This document shows, piece after piece, positions 29,383 through 37,575 of a stretch of 64,000 nt of DNA. The translations under genes were made by a program, and so were the position numbers. Every line of letters begins with the position of its first letter. Position 1 is the stretch's first letter. The notes beneath the pieces are model-generated. The model was not told the origin of the DNA. It searched no databases and was given only the letters and a program-made list of their open reading frames with translations. This stretch comes from an uncultured Dokdonia sp. (GTDB lineage: Bacteria; Bacteroidota; Bacteroidia; Flavobacteriales; Flavobacteriaceae): NCBI RefSeq assembly GCF_937910895.1, contig NZ_CALEMI010000157.1, forward strand, positions 33,950 through 97,949. The letters run 5' to 3'.

Positions 29383-29782
29383 GGTTATATTTACAATCGC
29401 TGTTTTTTATACCATAGCTCTTACAGCAGGATCTTTAATGCGTCCAATACATATTGTTGATGATCCTATGTCAAATATAGATAAGCTCTTGCATGCAGGA
29501 GCTTATTTTGGTTTAACAGCATTATGGGTTCTTTGGGTACTCTTTAAACGCTCAAGCAAAACAAATACTACTAGTTCTAAAAAGTTGTGGCAAATTTTTC
29601 TAGGTATCGGCATAATAGTTGTAATGTATGGTGTATTGATGGAGGTGTTGCAAGGAACGCTCACATCTTACAGAACCCCTGATGTATGGGATATTTTGGC
29701 AAATACCACAGGTAGTGTTCTTGCATTAGTAGCTTGTCTACTGTATATTAACAAATCTAAGATGCTAAAATCAGGTTTTTAG
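29360..29782 (+). CDS. VanZ-like membrane protein
   Basis: A 140-residue integral membrane protein with four hydrophobic segments. DKLLHAGAYFGLTALW and the later EVLQGTLTSYRTPDVWDILANTTGS are the VanZ-family pattern (conserved Lys/His near helix 2, E-x-x-Q and D-x-x-D-x-x-x-N). VanZ itself gives low-level teicoplanin resistance, but most family members have no known role. The start overlaps the gcvH end by 23 bases, an arrangement common in flavobacteria. It is followed by the first tonB gene. Confidence 0.85.
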   Translation: MHLKSEHRVIFTIAVFYTIALTAGSLMRPIHIVDDPMSNIDKLLHAGAYFGLTALWVLWVLFKRSSKTNTTSSKKLWQIFLGIGIIVVMYGVLMEVLQGTLTSYRTPDVWDILANTTGSVLALVACLLYINKSKMLKSGF

Positions 29783-29835
29783 TTTTATTTTAGGAATTTA
29801 TTTCGTTATTTTAGCTTCTTTAATACTCACAATTT

Positions 29836-30561
29836 ATGGAAAACAAGAAAAATCCAAAAGCTGACCTTAGCAAACGTAGTTTACTATTTTTTCAGTTAGG
29901 TCTCGTAGCTGTTCTTTTGACTACTTATTTGGTGATCGAAAAGAAAACTTACGAAAAGAGCGATATGAACTTAGCACTTTTAAGTGCAGACGATGATGAT
30001 GAAGATATTCCAATCGTAGAGCTTAATACACCACCACCTCCACCACCACCTCCACCGCCACCAGCACCAGAAATTATTGAAGTGGTAGAGGACGAAGAAG
30101 AAATTGAAGAAACAATCATAGAATCTACAGAAACTTCACAAGACGAAGAAATCGTAGAAGTAGAAGAAGTAGAAGTAGCAGATGAAGAAGAAGAAATTGC
30201 AGATGTACCATTTGCAGTAATTGAAAATGTTCCAATTTTTCCTGGCTGTGAGAGTAAAAAGAATAATGCAGAGCGTAAAGCCTGTATGAGTGAAAAAGTA
30301 AGTCAGCTTGTCAACAAAAAATTTAACACAGAGCTAGGAGCAGATTTAGGGCTAAGCGGTGTAAACAGAATTTTTGTGAGTTTCAAGATTGATAAAAATG
30401 GAAACATTGTAAATATCCGTTCAAGAGCTCCTCATCCAAGGTTAGAACAAGAAGCAGAGCGTGTAATTAAATTGCTTCCTAAAATGACTCCTGGTAAACA
30501 AAGAGGTAAGCCAGTAGGAGTATTATATTCACTCCCAATTACATTCAAAGTAGAAGATTAA
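29836..30561 (+). CDS. TonB-like energy transducer, first of the tandem set
   Basis: A 241-residue TonB-like protein. One membrane helix lies near residues 18-36, followed by a Pro-rich stretch (PPPPPPPPPPPAPE, about residues 65-80), an acidic linker and a C-terminal TonB domain (FPGCESKKNNAERKACM ... PKMTPGKQRGKPVGVLYSLPITF). Such proteins couple the ExbB/ExbD proton motor to outer-membrane receptors. No exbBD or receptor gene is adjacent. The FPGCE start of the domain is typical of Bacteroidetes. It is closely related to the next gene, with almost identical C-termini, pointing to tandem duplication. A terminator follows. Confidence 0.88.
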   Translation: MENKKNPKADLSKRSLLFFQLGLVAVLLTTYLVIEKKTYEKSDMNLALLSADDDDEDIPIVELNTPPPPPPPPPPPAPEIIEVVEDEEEIEETIIESTETSQDEEIVEVEEVEVADEEEEIADVPFAVIENVPIFPGCESKKNNAERKACMSEKVSQLVNKKFNTELGADLGLSGVNRIFVSFKIDKNGNIVNIRSRAPHPRLEQEAERVIKLLPKMTPGKQRGKPVGVLYSLPITFKVED

Positions 30562-30582
30562 TTTTCTTTTCTTATATAAATT

Positions 30583-30620
30583 AGAAATCCCGATGGCGTG
30601 AGCTCTCGGGATTTCTTTTT
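30583..30620 (+). terminator. Terminator between the two tonB-like genes
   Basis: AGAAATCCCGA and TCGGGATTTCT pair around a 12-base loop and are followed by a T run. The two tonB paralogues therefore probably form separate transcripts. Confidence 0.85.
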
Positions 30621-30674
30621 GGTATGCTTGTTGATTTATTTTAAAAATTGTTTAACATTTTAAAATCAAATCTT

Positions 30675-31472
30675 ATGAAAAATTCACAAGAAAGTAAGGA
30701 CGTTCGCCAAAACGACACTTACACAAAATCACGCAAGCATGAAGCAAATTTACGAAGAAATCCCACACTCCACTTTCAGATAGGACTTATCCTATCATTA
30801 TTAGTCGCTATTTTATTTATCGAAATGAAAATGCCTACCAAAGCAGAAAAAGGACCTTATGATGGTTTAGCCCAAGAAGAGCCTCTCTGGATGGAAGAAT
30901 TTGATGTAGAAATAAAACAAGTAAAAAAAGTAACTCAAAAGCAACCACCAACACCTAAGGTGCAACAACCAGATGAATTTGATGTGAAAAAAGATGATGA
31001 GAAAGATTTATTGGAAGATTTTGTAAATGATACAGAAACAGATCAAAATGACATTATAGATAATAATGTTCTTGAAACGACAGATTTTGTAGACATTATA
31101 GAAGATCCTGAAAATGTGCCATTTATTGCTATAGAACAAGTGCCTCTATTCCCAGGCTGTGAAGGATTGACCACAAATCAAGAGCGTAAAGACTGTATGA
31201 GTAGTAAAATCGCAAAACTCGTCAACCGTAAGTTTAAAACAGAAGTAGGAGAAAATCTCGGTTTAGAAGGGCTCAATCGCATCTTTGTTCAATTTACCAT
31301 TGATAGAAATGGAGTTGTTTCAGATGTTAGAGCGCGAGGTCCTAGAAAAGAATTGGAGATAGAAGCGAGTAGGGTTGTTAACTTGCTCCCTAAAATGACT
31401 CCTGGAAAACAAAGAGGCGTTCCTGTAGGCGTAATTTATAGCCTACCTATTACTTTTCAGCTACAAGACTAA
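30675..31472 (+). CDS. TonB-like energy transducer, second of the tandem set
   Basis: A paralogue of the gene before it. It has a longer basic cytoplasmic N-terminus (SRKHEANLRRNPTLHFQ), one membrane helix about residues 35-50, an acidic, Gln/Pro-containing linker without the poly-Pro run, and a C-terminal TonB domain (FPGCEGLTTNQERKDCM ... PKMTPGKQRGVPVGVIYSLPITF). The frame is open from 30648, but ATG 30675 begins MKNSQESKDV and avoids an odd leader, so it is preferred (265 residues). The short linker may not span the periplasm as far as its neighbour does. Confidence 0.87.
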   Translation: MKNSQESKDVRQNDTYTKSRKHEANLRRNPTLHFQIGLILSLLVAILFIEMKMPTKAEKGPYDGLAQEEPLWMEEFDVEIKQVKKVTQKQPPTPKVQQPDEFDVKKDDEKDLLEDFVNDTETDQNDIIDNNVLETTDFVDIIEDPENVPFIAIEQVPLFPGCEGLTTNQERKDCMSSKIAKLVNRKFKTEVGENLGLEGLNRIFVQFTIDRNGVVSDVRARGPRKELEIEASRVVNLLPKMTPGKQRGVPVGVIYSLPITFQLQD

Positions 31473-31492
31473 ACACTTTTGATATTTAAAAT

Positions 31493-31523
31493 AAAACCCG
31501 TTGCGATATCGCAACGGGTTTTT
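31493..31523 (+). terminator. Terminator after the second tonB-like gene
   Basis: AAAACCCGTTGCGATATCGCAACGGGTTTTT is a perfect inverted repeat apart from the final Ts, a strong GC-rich stem flanked by A and T runs. It may work in both directions. Confidence 0.9.
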
Positions 31524-31550
31524 GTATTTAAAATTCCTATCTTTCGCCTA

Positions 31551-31717
31551 TTATACCAATTTAATTTTAAAATGTCGTGTCCAAGGCGTAGTTGTTTTTT
31601 ATTCTAAAGACGCTACGATTTTATTGCATAGCCTTAGCTACGAAATATATGAGTAAGGAATTTAGAATGAAAAAGAACAAGCTGACATTGCGATATTTTA
31701 TGATTAAATTGGTATTA
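31551..31717. mobile_element. MITE-like inverted-repeat element
   Basis: About 160 bases bounded by inverted copies of TACCAATTTAAT (31554-31565, and its complement at 31703-31714). The match extends inwards with a few mismatches, TTTTAAAATGTCG against CATAAAATATCG. Both ends are flanked by TTA in direct orientation (31551-31553 and 31715-31717), as expected of a 3-bp target duplication. Inner segments also pair imperfectly (GTTGTTTTTTATTCTAAA with TTTAGAATGAAAAAGAACAA), so the whole could fold as a long hairpin. It has no transposase. It ends just before the start of the RemB-like gene and may affect its expression. Confidence 0.6.
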
Positions 31718-31735
31718 ATGCATAATACCTACTAT

Positions 31736-33859
31736 ATGCACAAATATGTTACCCTTCTTATCAGTATACTAGTGATAACGTCATTGCAGGCGCAAATCAA
31801 TCCAACTCCTAGTGATTTTGAAAAATATCCGATATTTCCAGGATGTGAAACAACAATCATCGCAGAAATTCCCAATTGTTTCAATACAAAGCTTATTGAG
31901 TTTTTTATAGAAAAATTTGAAATGCCTTCAAGAGTAGATGAAGAGCAATATAAAGGGCAAATGGTAATATTTTTTGAAGTGAGCTCAGAGGGTCAATTTA
32001 AACTTCTAAATACAGAAGCTGTATATACAGCGCTTAAAGAGGAAGCACAAAAAGTATTTGATCAATTACCTAAAATACAGCCAGCCACCTACGGCGGAGA
32101 ACCTGTCTTTATTCAGTTTTCTATGCCTGTAAAAATTCCGCTTTCGCGAAATAAAATAGACAACTTTATAGCTTCTCAAGAAAATACTACTACTAAAAAC
32201 AACCCTCTCAAAGAGTATGCTGCCTCAAAAGAATTAGATGAAATAAAAAGCAAAGACTTTGATAGAAAAGTACAATATGAAAGCCAACTTAATATCCCTT
32301 TCTCTCACGAGGTATATGCACGTTTTGATAAAGCATTAAACCAAGTCGGTGTAAACACCCATACAGCCAGTCGTCCTTTCTTATACGATGTAGTAAATGG
32401 ATATCATAATTTTGACTCTATAGTAAATACCTTACAACTGGATAAGAAAAGCTGGTTTGGGCGTAAATTCTTTAACGAACACATGATTCGTTTTCAAGGA
32501 GATAATTATTGGTTTACCATAAATCCTGGAGCAGATCTCGTACTAGGTGCAGAAACAGACGATCGTAAAGTAGAGAATCTTACCTATAATAATACCAGGA
32601 GTGTATTTATTCAAGGTGGGATTGGAAAGAAATTTAGTTTTTACACAGCCCTGTTTGAAAGTCAAGGTCGTTTTGCTCAATATTTTAATGACTATGCAAG
32701 ATCCCTTCGTCCAGATGGTGGAAACCCAGCAGTGATTCCAGGAAGAGGTATCGCTTCTGAAGGTAGTGGAGGTGATTTTGACTATCCAGTCGCCGAAGGC
32801 TATGTGTCTTATACCCCAAATAAATATTTTAATTTTCAAGCGGGAACTGGGCAACAGTTTATAGGAGATGGATATCGCTCTTTGTTAGTAAGTGATGTGT
32901 CGGCAAATTATCCGTTTTTTAAAATTAATACGACGCTGTGGAGACTTAAATACACCAATACGTGGTTCTCATTAAAAGATGTAAGACCAGAAGTTACCGC
33001 CGATGGTGCTTTTACATCCAAATTTGCGGTAAATCATTACCTGAGTTATAATGTAAATAACAAGTTAAATATAGGTTTGTTTGAATCTGTTATTTCTGCA
33101 AGTAAAGATAACAACGGATTTGATGCGAGTTTATTAAACCCAATTATCTTTCTTAGAAATGTCGAATTTCAAAGAGGATCACGAGGCGGAAATGCCCTTA
33201 TAGGATTGACAGGAAAATATAAGTTTACCAATACGATTAATGTATATGGACAACTTATACTTGATGAATTACGCCTCTCAGAATTAACAAGCGGTAATCA
33301 GAACTTTAGAAATAAACACGGAGTTCAGTTAGGGATAAAATATTACGATGCTTTTAAAGTGCCTAATCTTACACTACAAGCTGAGTTTAATCAAGTGCGA
33401 CCGTATACATTCTCAAATAACGACCCTTTGCTTAGTTATACCAATACCAATCAACCGCTGGCACATCCTTATGGTGCCAACTTCAGAGAGTTTATAGCCA
33501 TTGCTCGCTACCGTACAGATAGATGGTATGGTACCGCACGCATTATTTATGGACAGCGAGGTTTTGAAGGTGATATCAATGATGTATTCTTTGGAGGAAA
33601 TAACCTTTTTGGAAGTGAAGACAACAGACCAAGTGATAATGGTATTGAGTTGTTGCAAGGAAACCGAGTTAACTCCTTGTATGCAGATTTAGAAGTAGGA
33701 TATTTGATCAATCCCGTGACAAATCTGAAAGCATTTATAAATCCTATTTATAGAGACTTTAGCGCAGAGATGCAAACCGATGCTGTTTTTGATACAAGTA
33801 CACTTTGGTTAAATATAGGGTTCCGCACCGATCTGTTTAATTGGTATTTTGATAACTAG
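31736..33859 (+). CDS. RemB-like gliding/outer-membrane protein with N-terminal TonB-C-like domain
   Basis: A 707-residue secreted protein. A signal peptide (MHKYVTLLISILVITSLQAQ) is followed by about 110 residues resembling the C-terminal domain of the two preceding TonB proteins (YPIFPGCET ... PNCFNTKLIEFF ... VIFFEVSSEGQF ... PKIQPATYGGEPVFIQFSMPV). The rest is beta-strand-rich and resembles the flavobacterial gliding protein RemB and capsule-assembly Wzi-like barrels (DYPVAEGYVSYTPNKYFNFQAGTGQQFIGDGYRS). It ends in an aromatic strand. The frame is open from 31592 through the MITE-like element; ATG 31736 is chosen for the clean signal peptide, with 31718 possible. A partial iterated palindrome (32140-32151) marks the join between the two parts. 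Confidence 0.75.
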   Translation: MHKYVTLLISILVITSLQAQINPTPSDFEKYPIFPGCETTIIAEIPNCFNTKLIEFFIEKFEMPSRVDEEQYKGQMVIFFEVSSEGQFKLLNTEAVYTALKEEAQKVFDQLPKIQPATYGGEPVFIQFSMPVKIPLSRNKIDNFIASQENTTTKNNPLKEYAASKELDEIKSKDFDRKVQYESQLNIPFSHEVYARFDKALNQVGVNTHTASRPFLYDVVNGYHNFDSIVNTLQLDKKSWFGRKFFNEHMIRFQGDNYWFTINPGADLVLGAETDDRKVENLTYNNTRSVFIQGGIGKKFSFYTALFESQGRFAQYFNDYARSLRPDGGNPAVIPGRGIASEGSGGDFDYPVAEGYVSYTPNKYFNFQAGTGQQFIGDGYRSLLVSDVSANYPFFKINTTLWRLKYTNTWFSLKDVRPEVTADGAFTSKFAVNHYLSYNVNNKLNIGLFESVISASKDNNGFDASLLNPIIFLRNVEFQRGSRGGNALIGLTGKYKFTNTINVYGQLILDELRLSELTSGNQNFRNKHGVQLGIKYYDAFKVPNLTLQAEFNQVRPYTFSNNDPLLSYTNTNQPLAHPYGANFREFIAIARYRTDRWYGTARIIYGQRGFEGDINDVFFGGNNLFGSEDNRPSDNGIELLQGNRVNSLYADLEVGYLINPVTNLKAFINPIYRDFSAEMQTDAVFDTSTLWLNIGFRTDLFNWYFDN
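32140..32151. repeat. Partial iterated palindrome
   Basis: GCTTTCGCGAAA (12 of 14 bases) in the RemB-like gene at the join of its two parts, encoding LSRN. Confidence 0.7.
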
Positions 33860-33892
33860 ATCTTCATTTTAATCTTTGTTTTTTGAGGGTGC

Positions 33893-33906
33893 GCTTTCGC
33901 GAAAGC
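33893..33906. repeat. Iterated palindrome copy 8
   Basis: Exact copy between the RemB-like gene and the 34003 lipoprotein gene, with GAGGGTGC to the left and GTACTATG to the right. Confidence 0.9.
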
Positions 33907-34002
33907 GTACTATGTAAAATTACCTTTCTGAAAGATACTATTTCCAAGACGTGAAGCGTTATCATACTAAGCATACAACTACTTCAACTAAATTATCGAA
34001 AA

Positions 34003-34419
34003 ATGTCATCAAGAATCACCTTTGTGGGGATGGTCGTTCTGTTGTTGCTATCTTCATCATGCCAAGAGTCGGGATGCTACAAGTCCCAACGGAATCAAAT
34101 CTTAGGAAAAAACGAATACAATAGTAAGGTGTATCAGGAAGAGCTATATAGACTCATTGTAGAAAACCCTGATGTAGATTATTATTTTGAAATGCGAGAA
34201 GAGATTTTTGGGCAAAGTTATCTGGTGATTAATGCCTTCGGAGATGCTTTTTGCGGGAAGTTATGTCTGATGATTCCCGAAGAAGATGCGACGAGTAGTA
34301 TATTGAAGGATTCGGCAGAGTATCAGGGAGCACAATTAATAGGATTGCGTTATAATAAACACAAAACCGACTATGGGTCGGCTTTGGTGTATGATTCTAT
34401 AGAGTATATCGTGGATTAA
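34003..34419 (+). CDS. Putative lipoprotein of unknown function
   Basis: I do not recognise this 138-residue protein. It begins with a lipoprotein signal (FVGMVVLLLLSSSC, lipobox Cys about 20). The mature part is acidic, with Cys at about 25 and two more in FCGKLCLM, so disulfides are possible. It ends 5 bases before the stop of the convergent thioredoxin-like gene. No terminator hairpin is clear between them. It looks like a single-gene unit downstream of an iterated palindrome at 33893-33906. Confidence 0.65.
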   Translation: MSSRITFVGMVVLLLLSSSCQESGCYKSQRNQILGKNEYNSKVYQEELYRLIVENPDVDYYFEMREEIFGQSYLVINAFGDAFCGKLCLMIPEEDATSSILKDSAEYQGAQLIGLRYNKHKTDYGSALVYDSIEYIVD

Positions 34420-34424
34420 AAATG

Positions 34425-34850
34425 TTAGGGAACAATTCTTCTTCCAAAGTTGATGAGAATGTGTGGTTTTTTGAAGCCTGTTGTTTTCGTTTTCTTTTTC
34501 CCGTTATAATCTGTGATAATAAGAGTTGGGTATGAAGAAACTCCATATCTGCGAGCTATTTTGATACCTTCTTTTGATTCGGCGTCAATAGATATATTGA
34601 TAAAGTTTTTGTTATAATAGGCTCCTACCTTGGGATCTTTAAAGCTGGTGCGTTTCAATTTTTTACAAGGACCGCACCAAGTCGCATAAAAATCGATAAA
34701 AATATACTTATTTTCTTTTTTGGCTTTTATAAGGGCTTCTTCCCAGCTTCCTTTAAAAAAAGTAATTCCTTTTTTCTCATAAGAAGCATCATTATAACTG
34801 GATAGTGTACAAGCTAAAAAGAGGAGAAGAAACAAGTGTTTACTTTTCAT
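34425..34850 (-). CDS. Secreted thioredoxin-like protein
   Basis: A 141-residue thioredoxin-fold protein with an N-terminal export signal (KHLFLLLFLACTLSS), so periplasmic or lipid-anchored. The active site is C59-G-P-C62 in FYATWCGPCKKLKRTSF. The cis-Pro segment is SSYPTLIITDYNG. It resembles DUF255/DsbD-gamma-like reductases of Bacteroidetes. It lies 41 bases downstream of the metallo-beta-lactamase fold gene on the same strand, so the two probably share a transcript. Its substrate is unknown. Confidence 0.85.
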   Translation of the reverse strand: MKSKHLFLLLFLACTLSSYNDASYEKKGITFFKGSWEEALIKAKKENKYIFIDFYATWCGPCKKLKRTSFKDPKVGAYYNKNFINISIDAESKEGIKIARRYGVSSYPTLIITDYNGKKKTKTTGFKKPHILINFGRRIVP

Positions 34851-34891
34851 AATGGGACTTTTTACAGATAGAAACCAAGGTAAGAAGTTTT

Positions 34892-35782
34892 TTAATGCTC
34901 CATTTCTTTTTCGGTCAGAATACTTTTATAGGCAGCGCGGCGTATTTTTGGTCCGGTAATAAAGCTGCTTTCTGCTTCTTTGTCAGAGTGATAGTCGGCT
35001 GTGAGTGATTCCATGGCGACAATTTCTTCTTCTGTCTTTCCTTTTTTAATGGCTTGAGACACGTTTTTATAAATACCCACTAGCATATCATGATATTTTT
35101 GATAATCTGCTTTTGTGGCAACGGGACCGTGTCCAGGAATTATCTTTGTACTATCGTTAATTAATAGTAACCCTTTTTTTGCTGCTTCTATATCTCCTTT
35201 TAGGCTGCCTCCACTATCAATATCTATGTAGGGAAATTTATGGCTTCCGTGAAAAAACGTATCTCCGGTATGTAAAACATTGCTTTGAATGAAGTAGACA
35301 AGCGCATCTCCATCGGTATGTGCGTTATGTACGTGTGTGATAAAAATATCGTTTCCATTCATGTAGAACGTAGCATCATCACTAAATGTAATGACTGGAA
35401 GTCCTGAATCGGCTGTGTTTTCATTAGAAGCAAGACGCTTGCGTACATTATCATGCGCAACAATCATAGCGCCAGCAGCTTCAAAATTTGTATTTCCTCC
35501 AGAGTGATCTCCGTGAAAATGCGTGTTGACCAAAAACTTGACAGGTTTGTCAGAGATGGGTTTTATGGCGGCGATAATTTTTTCGGTTAGCGGAGCAAAT
35601 TGATCATCAATCATAAAAACACCATCGTCACCAACGGAGATTCCGATATTTCCTCCTACTCCTTGAAGCATATAAATTTGGTCAGAAACAGGTTCTACTT
35701 TGATTTCTACGCTATCAAAACGTCCTTGTGCACAACTTATATAAGATATTGCTAATAAGGCTATAAGGGTAATTTTTTTCAT
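34892..35782 (-). CDS. Metallo-beta-lactamase-fold hydrolase, lipoprotein
   Basis: A 296-residue exported protein with a lipobox (LIALLAISYISCAQG, Cys about 17). The metal-binding motif is H-x-H-x-D-H in NTHFHGDHSGGN; further ligands lie in HNAHTDGD, LHTGDTFFHG and IPGHGP. The fold covers lactamases, lactonases, glyoxalase II and many unknown esterases; the sequence resembles the cyclase/QuipB-like group rather than a proven resistance enzyme. It should not be called a beta-lactamase without tests. It is divergent from the heme O synthase gene, with an iterated palindrome between them. Confidence 0.82.
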   Translation of the reverse strand: MKKITLIALLAISYISCAQGRFDSVEIKVEPVSDQIYMLQGVGGNIGISVGDDGVFMIDDQFAPLTEKIIAAIKPISDKPVKFLVNTHFHGDHSGGNTNFEAAGAMIVAHDNVRKRLASNENTADSGLPVITFSDDATFYMNGNDIFITHVHNAHTDGDALVYFIQSNVLHTGDTFFHGSHKFPYIDIDSGGSLKGDIEAAKKGLLLINDSTKIIPGHGPVATKADYQKYHDMLVGIYKNVSQAIKKGKTEEEIVAMESLTADYHSDKEAESSFITGPKIRRAAYKSILTEKEMEH

Positions 35783-35828
35783 ATAGATGGTATGTGTTAA
35801 CTACTTTTGACTGTAAATTACAGAGAAA

Positions 35829-35842
35829 GCTTTCGCGAAAGC
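35829..35842. repeat. Iterated palindrome copy 9
   Basis: Exact copy between the divergent hydrolase and ctaB genes, 35 bases before the ctaB promoter. Confidence 0.9.
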
Positions 35843-35876
35843 ATAATTTTAACAAGCATTTATGATGGGTATATTG

Positions 35877-35907
35877 TTGTGTAAACGACAATCAGGGAGT
35901 ATCTTTG
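35877..35907 (+). promoter_or_regulatory. Bacteroidetes-type promoter before ctaB
   Basis: TTG at 35877-35879 and TATCTTTG at 35900-35907, with 20 bases between, match the -33 TTG / -7 TAnnTTTG consensus of the Bacteroidetes primary sigma factor. Transcription would start near 35914, about 27 bases before the TTG start codon of ctaB. Confidence 0.65.
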
Positions 35908-35940
35908 CACAACTTTTAAAATAGCTAATCTTCTATTGAT

Positions 35941-36834
35941 TTGAGCGACGTTGCATCACATATAATTGCTGTATCCCCTTGGCAAGATTTTAAGGAAATC
36001 ACAAAAATGCGATTGTCAATTAGCGTTGTCTTTTCAAGTGTCGCTGGATACTTTCTTGGAACTTCAGAAATAGATTGGGCGATTGTAGTCATGCTAGCTG
36101 TAGGCGGTTATTTTATGGTAGGTGCTTCCAATGCGTATAATCAAGTATTAGAGCGTGATCTAGATGCACTGATGGATCGTACCAAAAATAGACCGGTAGC
36201 TTCAGGTCGTATGTCTGTGAAAACAGCGTTGGGGATCGCTATTTTATTTACAATATTAGGGCTAGTTACTTTGTTTTATATCAACCCTCAAACAGCGATG
36301 TTTGGAGGGATTTCTATATTTATGTATGTGTTGCTGTATACACCTCTTAAAACCAAAACACCACTATCGGTTTTTGTAGGTGCATTTCCAGGGGCTATTC
36401 CTTTTATGTTAGGATGGGTTGCTGCTACCAATGATTTTGGTATAGAGCCAGGCACGTTGTTTATGATTCAGTTTTTCTGGCAGTTTCCTCATTTTTGGGC
36501 CATCGGCTGGTTTCTGTTTGATGATTATAAAAAAGGAGGATTCTTTATGCTTCCTACAGGGAAAAGGGATAAAGGAACCGCTGTGCAAATAATTTTATAC
36601 ACGATATGGACGATCCTTATTTCCCTAGTACCTGCATTTGGAGTCACTGGAGGATTATTCTTATCGCCTATCGCAGCAATTATTGTGGGAGGTTTAGGAT
36701 TGTTTATGTTGTATTGGGCAATAAAGTTGTATCAAAAAAGAGATGCAGCTACTGCAAAAAAATTAATGTTGTCTAGTGTGACATACATAACGCTGCTACA
36801 AATTGTATTTGTGGTAGATAAATTTTTAAGATGA
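35941..36834 (+). CDS. ctaB: Protoheme IX farnesyltransferase (heme O synthase)
   Basis: The enzyme adds a farnesyl group to heme B to make heme O, the precursor of heme A for the oxidase in this window. It is a UbiA-family membrane prenyltransferase with about nine helices. The first Asp-rich motif is NAYNQVLERDLDALMDRTKNRP; the second region is the FDDYKKGGFFML loop after FWQFPHFWAIGW. The start appears to be TTG 35941 (SDVASHIIAVSPWQDF); ATG 36007 is a shorter option that would lose family sequence. It overlaps the next gene by 4 bases. Confidence 0.94.
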   Translation: MSDVASHIIAVSPWQDFKEITKMRLSISVVFSSVAGYFLGTSEIDWAIVVMLAVGGYFMVGASNAYNQVLERDLDALMDRTKNRPVASGRMSVKTALGIAILFTILGLVTLFYINPQTAMFGGISIFMYVLLYTPLKTKTPLSVFVGAFPGAIPFMLGWVAATNDFGIEPGTLFMIQFFWQFPHFWAIGWFLFDDYKKGGFFMLPTGKRDKGTAVQIILYTIWTILISLVPAFGVTGGLFLSPIAAIIVGGLGLFMLYWAIKLYQKRDAATAKKLMLSSVTYITLLQIVFVVDKFLR

Positions 36835-37418
36835 TGGATTACACAGCAGGAACGGAAAAACTTAAACAAGATCGCGCAAAAAAACAAATGCTTTGGTTTG
36901 GTCTTATTAGTCTATGTATGACATTTGCAGGACTTACAAGTGCATACATCGTAAGTATGGAGCGTAAAGACTGGCTGGACGATTATGAATTTCCACAGTC
37001 TCTTATCATATCTACAGTAATTATCCTTATAAGTAGTCTTACCATACAATTGGCAAAAAACGCAATTGTTCAGGACAAAAGACAAATGGGAACACTGATG
37101 CTACTGGTTACTCTAGTGCTCGGATTTGCGTTTGTAGGATTTCAATATCAGGGATTGTTTACGGAGTTAACGAGTCAAGGGTATTTTATGACTGGACCGT
37201 CAAGTAGTATTACGACAACATTTTTATTTTTGATTATTGCGGTTCATATTGCACACGTAATTGCAGGGATGATAGCGCTTATCACTATTGTTATAAATCA
37301 TATACGAGGGAAGTATTCTAAAGAAGATCATCTAGGATTAACCTTAGGAGTTACTTTCTGGCACTTTTTAGATCTGTTGTGGATATTCTTATTTTTACTC
37401 TTATACTTTACAAAGTAA
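36831..37418 (+). CDS. Cytochrome c oxidase subunit III-like protein (short)
   Basis: A 195-residue heme-copper oxidase subunit III-family protein with five hydrophobic segments. It begins YTAGTEKLKQDRAKKQMLWFGL and ends in the family region GVTFWHFLDLLWIFLFLLLYF. Subunit III helps the oxidase keep taking up protons. Overlap with ctaB (ATGA) indicates translational coupling. A second subunit III gene follows 157 bases later; two adjacent paralogues, one short and one long, are common in flavobacteria. Which is the structural subunit III cannot be told here. Confidence 0.88.
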   Translation: MMDYTAGTEKLKQDRAKKQMLWFGLISLCMTFAGLTSAYIVSMERKDWLDDYEFPQSLIISTVIILISSLTIQLAKNAIVQDKRQMGTLMLLVTLVLGFAFVGFQYQGLFTELTSQGYFMTGPSSSITTTFLFLIIAVHIAHVIAGMIALITIVINHIRGKYSKEDHLGLTLGVTFWHFLDLLWIFLFLLLYFTK

Positions 37419-37515
37419 TTTGTAAGTTTTTGAATGTTACTAATCAACTTATTAAAAAGAGAATAGTGTTTTTAGAAATAAAGGTAAATAAGGTCATTAT
37501 AAAACCTAATTTTAT

Positions 37516-37546
37516 CTTGAAATACGGATATAAAATACCTATTTTT
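37516..37546 (+). promoter_or_regulatory. Bacteroidetes-type promoter before the second coxC-like gene
   Basis: TTG at 37516-37518 and TATTTTTG at 37539-37546 are separated by 20 bases, again close to TTG-N19-21-TAnnTTTG. The gene starts 29 bases further on. The second half of the cluster can therefore probably be transcribed on its own. Confidence 0.6.
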
Positions 37547-37575
37547 GCAAACGATAAATTAACCAAAATGTCACT

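Noticed and set aside
31592..31735. Long upstream extension of the RemB-like gene
   Set aside because: It lies in the MITE-like element and would bury the signal peptide.
34892..35782. Annotation as a beta-lactamase resistance gene
   Set aside because: The HxHxDH fold is shared by many hydrolases and nothing specific to lactamases is visible.
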